From Ruminococcus sp. CAG:488 (GTDB lineage: Bacteria > Bacillota > Clostridia > Oscillospirales > Acutalibacteraceae): a stretch of 62,937 nt of DNA. The stretch covers positions 1 through 62,937 of the forward strand of contig HF999646.1 in NCBI GenBank assembly GCA_000434055.1, in the 5' to 3' direction. Numbering within the stretch: position 1 is the stretch's first letter; each line of letters opens with the position of its first letter. Positions 59,447-62,937 of the stretch are shown here, piece by piece. The notes beneath the pieces were generated by a model. It saw nothing but the letters and a program-made list of their open reading frames with translations, was not told where the DNA came from and searched no databases. Made by a program: the position numbers and the translations under genes.

Positions 59447-62400
59447 ATGAAAAAGGCAAAAAGTATTATCAGCGCGATTTTATGCGCTGCTATTCTTCTG
59501 TCTTGTGCACCGGTATTTAATTTGAATTTGTTCAGTACACAGGCTTCTGCCGCTTCGTATACAAAGAAGCATGAGAAGGAGTATTACTATGCTCCGGGTA
59601 CGAAGTTCATCACATATTTGGTTCTTGGCTACAGCAAAGATAATGCCGCTAAAGCCAAAGCTGTTATTACCCGTTTAGGTTCAAAATACACAGCTATAGA
59701 CAAGGATCTTAACGACAACGCGGGAGGACGCTATATTTTCCTCGGATACCTTGCAGATACCGATCCGACAAATTCAATTAAAGATCTCAGAATCAGAAAC
59801 AGTAACAATCAAGATAATTATACCGCTCCCGAAAACAAAGCTACATATACGGCTGTCGGAAAAACTCCGATTTCGGAGGCAGGTAAGCTCGGTGACGGCG
59901 TTGTTGACCTTAATTTGAAAGCCGGCGGAGCTTATCTTTATTATTTTGCAACGAAAAATGTTTTGGCAGGAGATCCCATCGTTGAAATTAAAATAGATAC
60001 AAACACATATATCTCCGGATATGAAACTGTAAAATATCTTGAAAGTGCTAACTTTAATGTGATAGCCGATGCCAATAAGGATGCCGGCGGAGACTATATC
60101 TACACGCATCTTAAGCGCCTTCCGCAGGTTGATACAACAAAGCTTCGTTCTGCTATGGAAACGGCTGCGACTGCGATTGCAAACACCTCTTTAATCGAAG
60201 AATCAAAGGCTTCACTGAAAACAGCTCTTGCCGCAGCTGAGCAAATCACAAATGCCTATGATAATTTCAGAGCCGGCACCGACGCTTACAGCTCTGTTTA
60301 CGATCAGACTAAAATCGACGCTGCCGAAAAAGCCATAAAAGAGGCTATGGATGAGCTGGCGGAAAATATAGATGATTCCGATACCCCGAAGGTCACCTTC
60401 TATGTTCCGGAAACAGTTTATCTCGATCCTAACGACAATCAGTCATTCCGGTATTTCTACGGCGTTGATACAAGCGGAAAACCGGTAAAAAATACATCAA
60501 CAGCAGATGCCGCAAAAGGTGCAATGGTTTATTTTGACGTAACGAACTGTACGCCTACAAGCGTAAAGATTACCGTTGAAGCCTCGTCAAATAACGCGAC
60601 CGATTGGAAATCAACAGCGAGCGGCAACCTCAGCTCGGTTACATACGGTGGAACGACCAATTCGGGTGCGGCCGCTTCAACAACAGGCAATACGTATTCG
60701 ACTTTTCCCGTTAACATTCAGTGTACGGGCGGTAAGATGAATTCGGCTGTTCCCGCCGGCGGATATAGATTCCTAAAATGGACAGCTCATTATGTCGTTG
60801 ACGGTTTTACTCTTGAAGCTTACGCATATTCATTGTGCTATGCTCCGTACGATAAGCCTGCAGCGGCAGGATCAAGGGCATACACAAGCAGAGGCATCAA
60901 TCACCGAATTCAGCAGCTTGCTTGGATTTCAGGTGTTATAGGAAGTGAAAATAACGGCAACAGAACAAATAATACAACCAACTTTGATCCGTTGAAGAGT
61001 AAAATTTCTACTCCGACAAACGCTTCAAATGACGGCGGACTTGATGTTTCGGGAGATGTTTTCCTTAACGGAACGTCAGGAGCCTCATACTTTGCAAATT
61101 ACAGTAACGGAGATGTTAATGCACAGACTCAGTCTGTCGCTCCTACGGGAAAAATTATTCTTGATTCTGCAAGGTTCACCAATCTGAAATACGTTCCGAA
61201 TCTTAAAATCGGATTCATGATTGCGGATGTTTGGGAGGGAAGCAACTCTTGTAAGGAAAGACGTTTCGGCTATTACTTCTCTGATGTTTCGGATATTTCA
61301 TATACTGCTTCGTCCGAAACAACGGGAAGCGATCTAAATGTATACACAGAAAACAGAGGAACGTATATTGTAAGCGATACGGATTATGAAAATACTTCCG
61401 AAAAGGTTGGCAGAGAATACTGTAAACCGAGACTCGTCTATAACGGTGTCTGGGATAAGGAAGTGACTTCGTCACAGACTGTACGTATCAAGGGAGCATC
61501 CCGTTTCGGTACAAAAAGAGTTCTTCCTACAGATTATAACGGTAACGTAAACTGCGCCGGAATCGTTCCTCTTGAAGTAACGGTTGTCAACAAGGCTCTT
61601 TTGAGAGCAAAGGTTAATGTTGCTGTTTCCAATGCCTTGCAGGAGAATTGGTTTGCTGCGGGATATGACGTATATCAGAACTCAATTCTTGCAATGGCAA
61701 TTCATCTTGAAAATCCGGCAAGCTCTGTTACAACAGGAAACACCGACAGAAGTAAACTTGAAAGAGTGTCCGGCACGGTTACAACCTCGTATATTCGTGA
61801 TGCGGCAGGCGGAGCGGACTATAACGGAAATTCCGAATCTCCGATCATCGGCACAAGTTCGAACGTTAAGAGCTTCACAGGCGGCGAAGATGTTTCTGTT
61901 CCGTATAATGATATTACGGGCTATACCCTGAGCGGCTATACTGTTTCCGATGAAACAGGAGTAATTTCAACAGGAACCGTGAAAGCCGATAAAAACTATT
62001 TTGTAAAGTGTGCCGGCGGCGGTAATCTTCAATGGAAATTCGTTTATATGCCGAATTCATATACAGCAAGCTATGACCCGAACGGCGGCAGCTTTAACGG
62101 TTCTTCGACAGTTACAAACACTTTGGCATATTATCAGTCAAAGTATTCCGTCGGTTCGGTTGACGGAACAACAATTGCAGAGCCGACAAGAGAGGGATAC
62201 ACCTTCACGGGCTGGGTATGTGACGCTGACGGTGCTACATATAACACAGATGCTCAGTTCAATTGGGATTACACAAAGACAGTTAAATTCACCGCTCAGT
62301 GGTCAATCAAGTCCTACACTGTAACCTTCAAGAACGGAGATGATGTTCTTCAGGAGAGCAAGTGGGAATATAACACCACACCGACATATAACGGAGCTAC

Positions 62401-62937
62401 GCCGACAAAGTCAAAGGACGACAGTTACGAGTACACGTTCAGCGGCTGGACTCCGGAGATTTCGGCGGTAAAGGACGACATCGCATATTATGCACAGTAC
62501 AGCAAGACAGCGCATGATTACAGATGCGATATTCTTGACGGAAAGCAGCATCAGTACGTATGTAACGACTGCGGCTACAAGAAAGCACCCGAAAAGCATA
62601 AGCTTGTATATGTAAAGACCGATAACGGATATTCATATACGTGTTCAGAGTGCGGTTACAGCTACACAACGACTGCCAAGGCATATGCGGTTGAATTCAG
62701 TTGCGATTCATATTCGGCAGCAAATAATGCATATATCAAATCCGAATGTGAGAAGTATGCAAAGGCAAATCCGCCGGTATACAATGAGGCGAAGTCAAAG
62801 AACTACTACATCGCAACGATCAAGGCTCCGATGACAATAACGGAGAACGGACAGAAGATGTACTTCGTATATTGGCTTGATGCGGAGACGGGCGAGAAGG
62901 TCGGAACGTACACAACATACAGATACTTCCAGACAAA
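59447..62937 (+). CDS. Large secreted surface protein with InlB-type repeats and Cys-pair segments (3' end outside the window)
   Basis: 1163 codons are visible with no stop. Signal peptide about 1-36 (ends QASA). A FIVAR-like helical segment (about 225-305) follows beta-rich N-terminal domains. Two InlB B-type repeats near the right edge have the marks DPNGGSFNG, GYTFTGW and TFKNGDDV, FSGW. Then Cys pairs CNDCGY and CSECGY with spaced histidines appear, like units of the Cys array in the giant EPS protein. Probably a multi-domain adhesin or scaffold. The C-terminus and anchoring are unknown. Confidence 0.9.
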   Translation, partial: MKKAKSIISAILCAAILLSCAPVFNLNLFSTQASAASYTKKHEKEYYYAPGTKFITYLVLGYSKDNAAKAKAVITRLGSKYTAIDKDLNDNAGGRYIFLGYLADTDPTNSIKDLRIRNSNNQDNYTAPENKATYTAVGKTPISEAGKLGDGVVDLNLKAGGAYLYYFATKNVLAGDPIVEIKIDTNTYISGYETVKYLESANFNVIADANKDAGGDYIYTHLKRLPQVDTTKLRSAMETAATAIANTSLIEESKASLKTALAAAEQITNAYDNFRAGTDAYSSVYDQTKIDAAEKAIKEAMDELAENIDDSDTPKVTFYVPETVYLDPNDNQSFRYFYGVDTSGKPVKNTSTADAAKGAMVYFDVTNCTPTSVKITVEASSNNATDWKSTASGNLSSVTYGGTTNSGAAASTTGNTYSTFPVNIQCTGGKMNSAVPAGGYRFLKWTAHYVVDGFTLEAYAYSLCYAPYDKPAAAGSRAYTSRGINHRIQQLAWISGVIGSENNGNRTNNTTNFDPLKSKISTPTNASNDGGLDVSGDVFLNGTSGASYFANYSNGDVNAQTQSVAPTGKIILDSARFTNLKYVPNLKIGFMIADVWEGSNSCKERRFGYYFSDVSDISYTASSETTGSDLNVYTENRGTYIVSDTDYENTSEKVGREYCKPRLVYNGVWDKEVTSSQTVRIKGASRFGTKRVLPTDYNGNVNCAGIVPLEVTVVNKALLRAKVNVAVSNALQENWFAAGYDVYQNSILAMAIHLENPASSVTTGNTDRSKLERVSGTVTTSYIRDAAGGADYNGNSESPIIGTSSNVKSFTGGEDVSVPYNDITGYTLSGYTVSDETGVISTGTVKADKNYFVKCAGGGNLQWKFVYMPNSYTASYDPNGGSFNGSSTVTNTLAYYQSKYSVGSVDGTTIAEPTREGYTFTGWVCDADGATYNTDAQFNWDYTKTVKFTAQWSIKSYTVTFKNGDDVLQESKWEYNTTPTYNGATPTKSKDDSYEYTFSGWTPEISAVKDDIAYYAQYSKTAHDYRCDILDGKQHQYVCNDCGYKKAPEKHKLVYVKTDNGYSYTCSECGYSYTTTAKAYAVEFSCDSYSAANNAYIKSECEKYAKANPPVYNEAKSKNYYIATIKAPMTITENGQKMYFVYWLDAETGEKVGTYTTYRYFQT

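Overview
The window looks like a chromosomal segment of an anaerobic, low-to-mid GC Bacillota, most likely a Ruminococcus-type member of the Oscillospirales. The reasons are the Bacillota gene order phoH-ybeY-era-yqzL-recO-mutS2, a type I dockerin on a secreted lysozyme-like protein, a class B sortase, InlB-type and CW-type surface repeats, strong AGGAGG ribosome binding sites and frequent TTG/GTG starts. This is inferred from gene content only; no database was searched.

Region 1 (1-1600) is a remnant zone: the 3' half of a tRNA gene (a probable integration-site scar), a 20-bp tandem repeat, one zinc-ribbon membrane protein and a VWA-domain gene stub broken by a stop codon. Region 2 (1614-26080) is a one-direction exopolysaccharide (EPS) locus. 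Chain-length/BY-kinase/phosphatase control genes are followed by a protein with an NPATG sorting-like signal, an LCP ligase, a priming phosphoglycosyltransferase, five glycosyltransferases, a radical SAM/SPASM enzyme and a Wzy-like polymerase. A giant 3171-residue secreted protein (Cys-repeat array, phosphodiester glycosidase domain, CW glycan-binding repeats), a Wzx-like flippase and a class B sortase complete it. The set suggests that a polymer is made, exported and organised at the cell surface together with its own giant scaffold or modifying enzyme.

Region 3 (26129-31610) is a recombination patch. It holds a truncated minus-strand gene, two 5'-truncated RHS/YD-repeat proteins that share a ~680-bp core but carry different C-terminal tips, each followed by a small membrane protein (candidate immunity), REP-like palindromic repeats and a chimeric ORF. 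Region 4 (31723-39338, minus strand) is a run of ten genes for lipoproteins, zinc-ribbon proteins, a DUF3592 protein, a TM2 protein and a degenerate receiver. A two-component system with two sensor proteins (39516-43053, minus) lies just upstream; one of the sensors looks like a pseudokinase. I see no described pathway matching Region 4.

Region 5 (43332-48000) holds an ECF sigma factor/anti-sigma pair, a MATE exporter and two minus-strand envelope proteins. Region 6 (48208-53928) is housekeeping: phoH, ybeY, era, yqzL (53 aa), recO and mutS2. Region 7 (53912-62937) has a DMT exporter, a NeuD-like acyltransferase, a small secreted protein, malQ, the lysozyme-dockerin protein, tRNA-Leu(CAA) and a large surface protein that runs off the right edge and carries Cys-pair segments like those in the giant EPS-locus protein.
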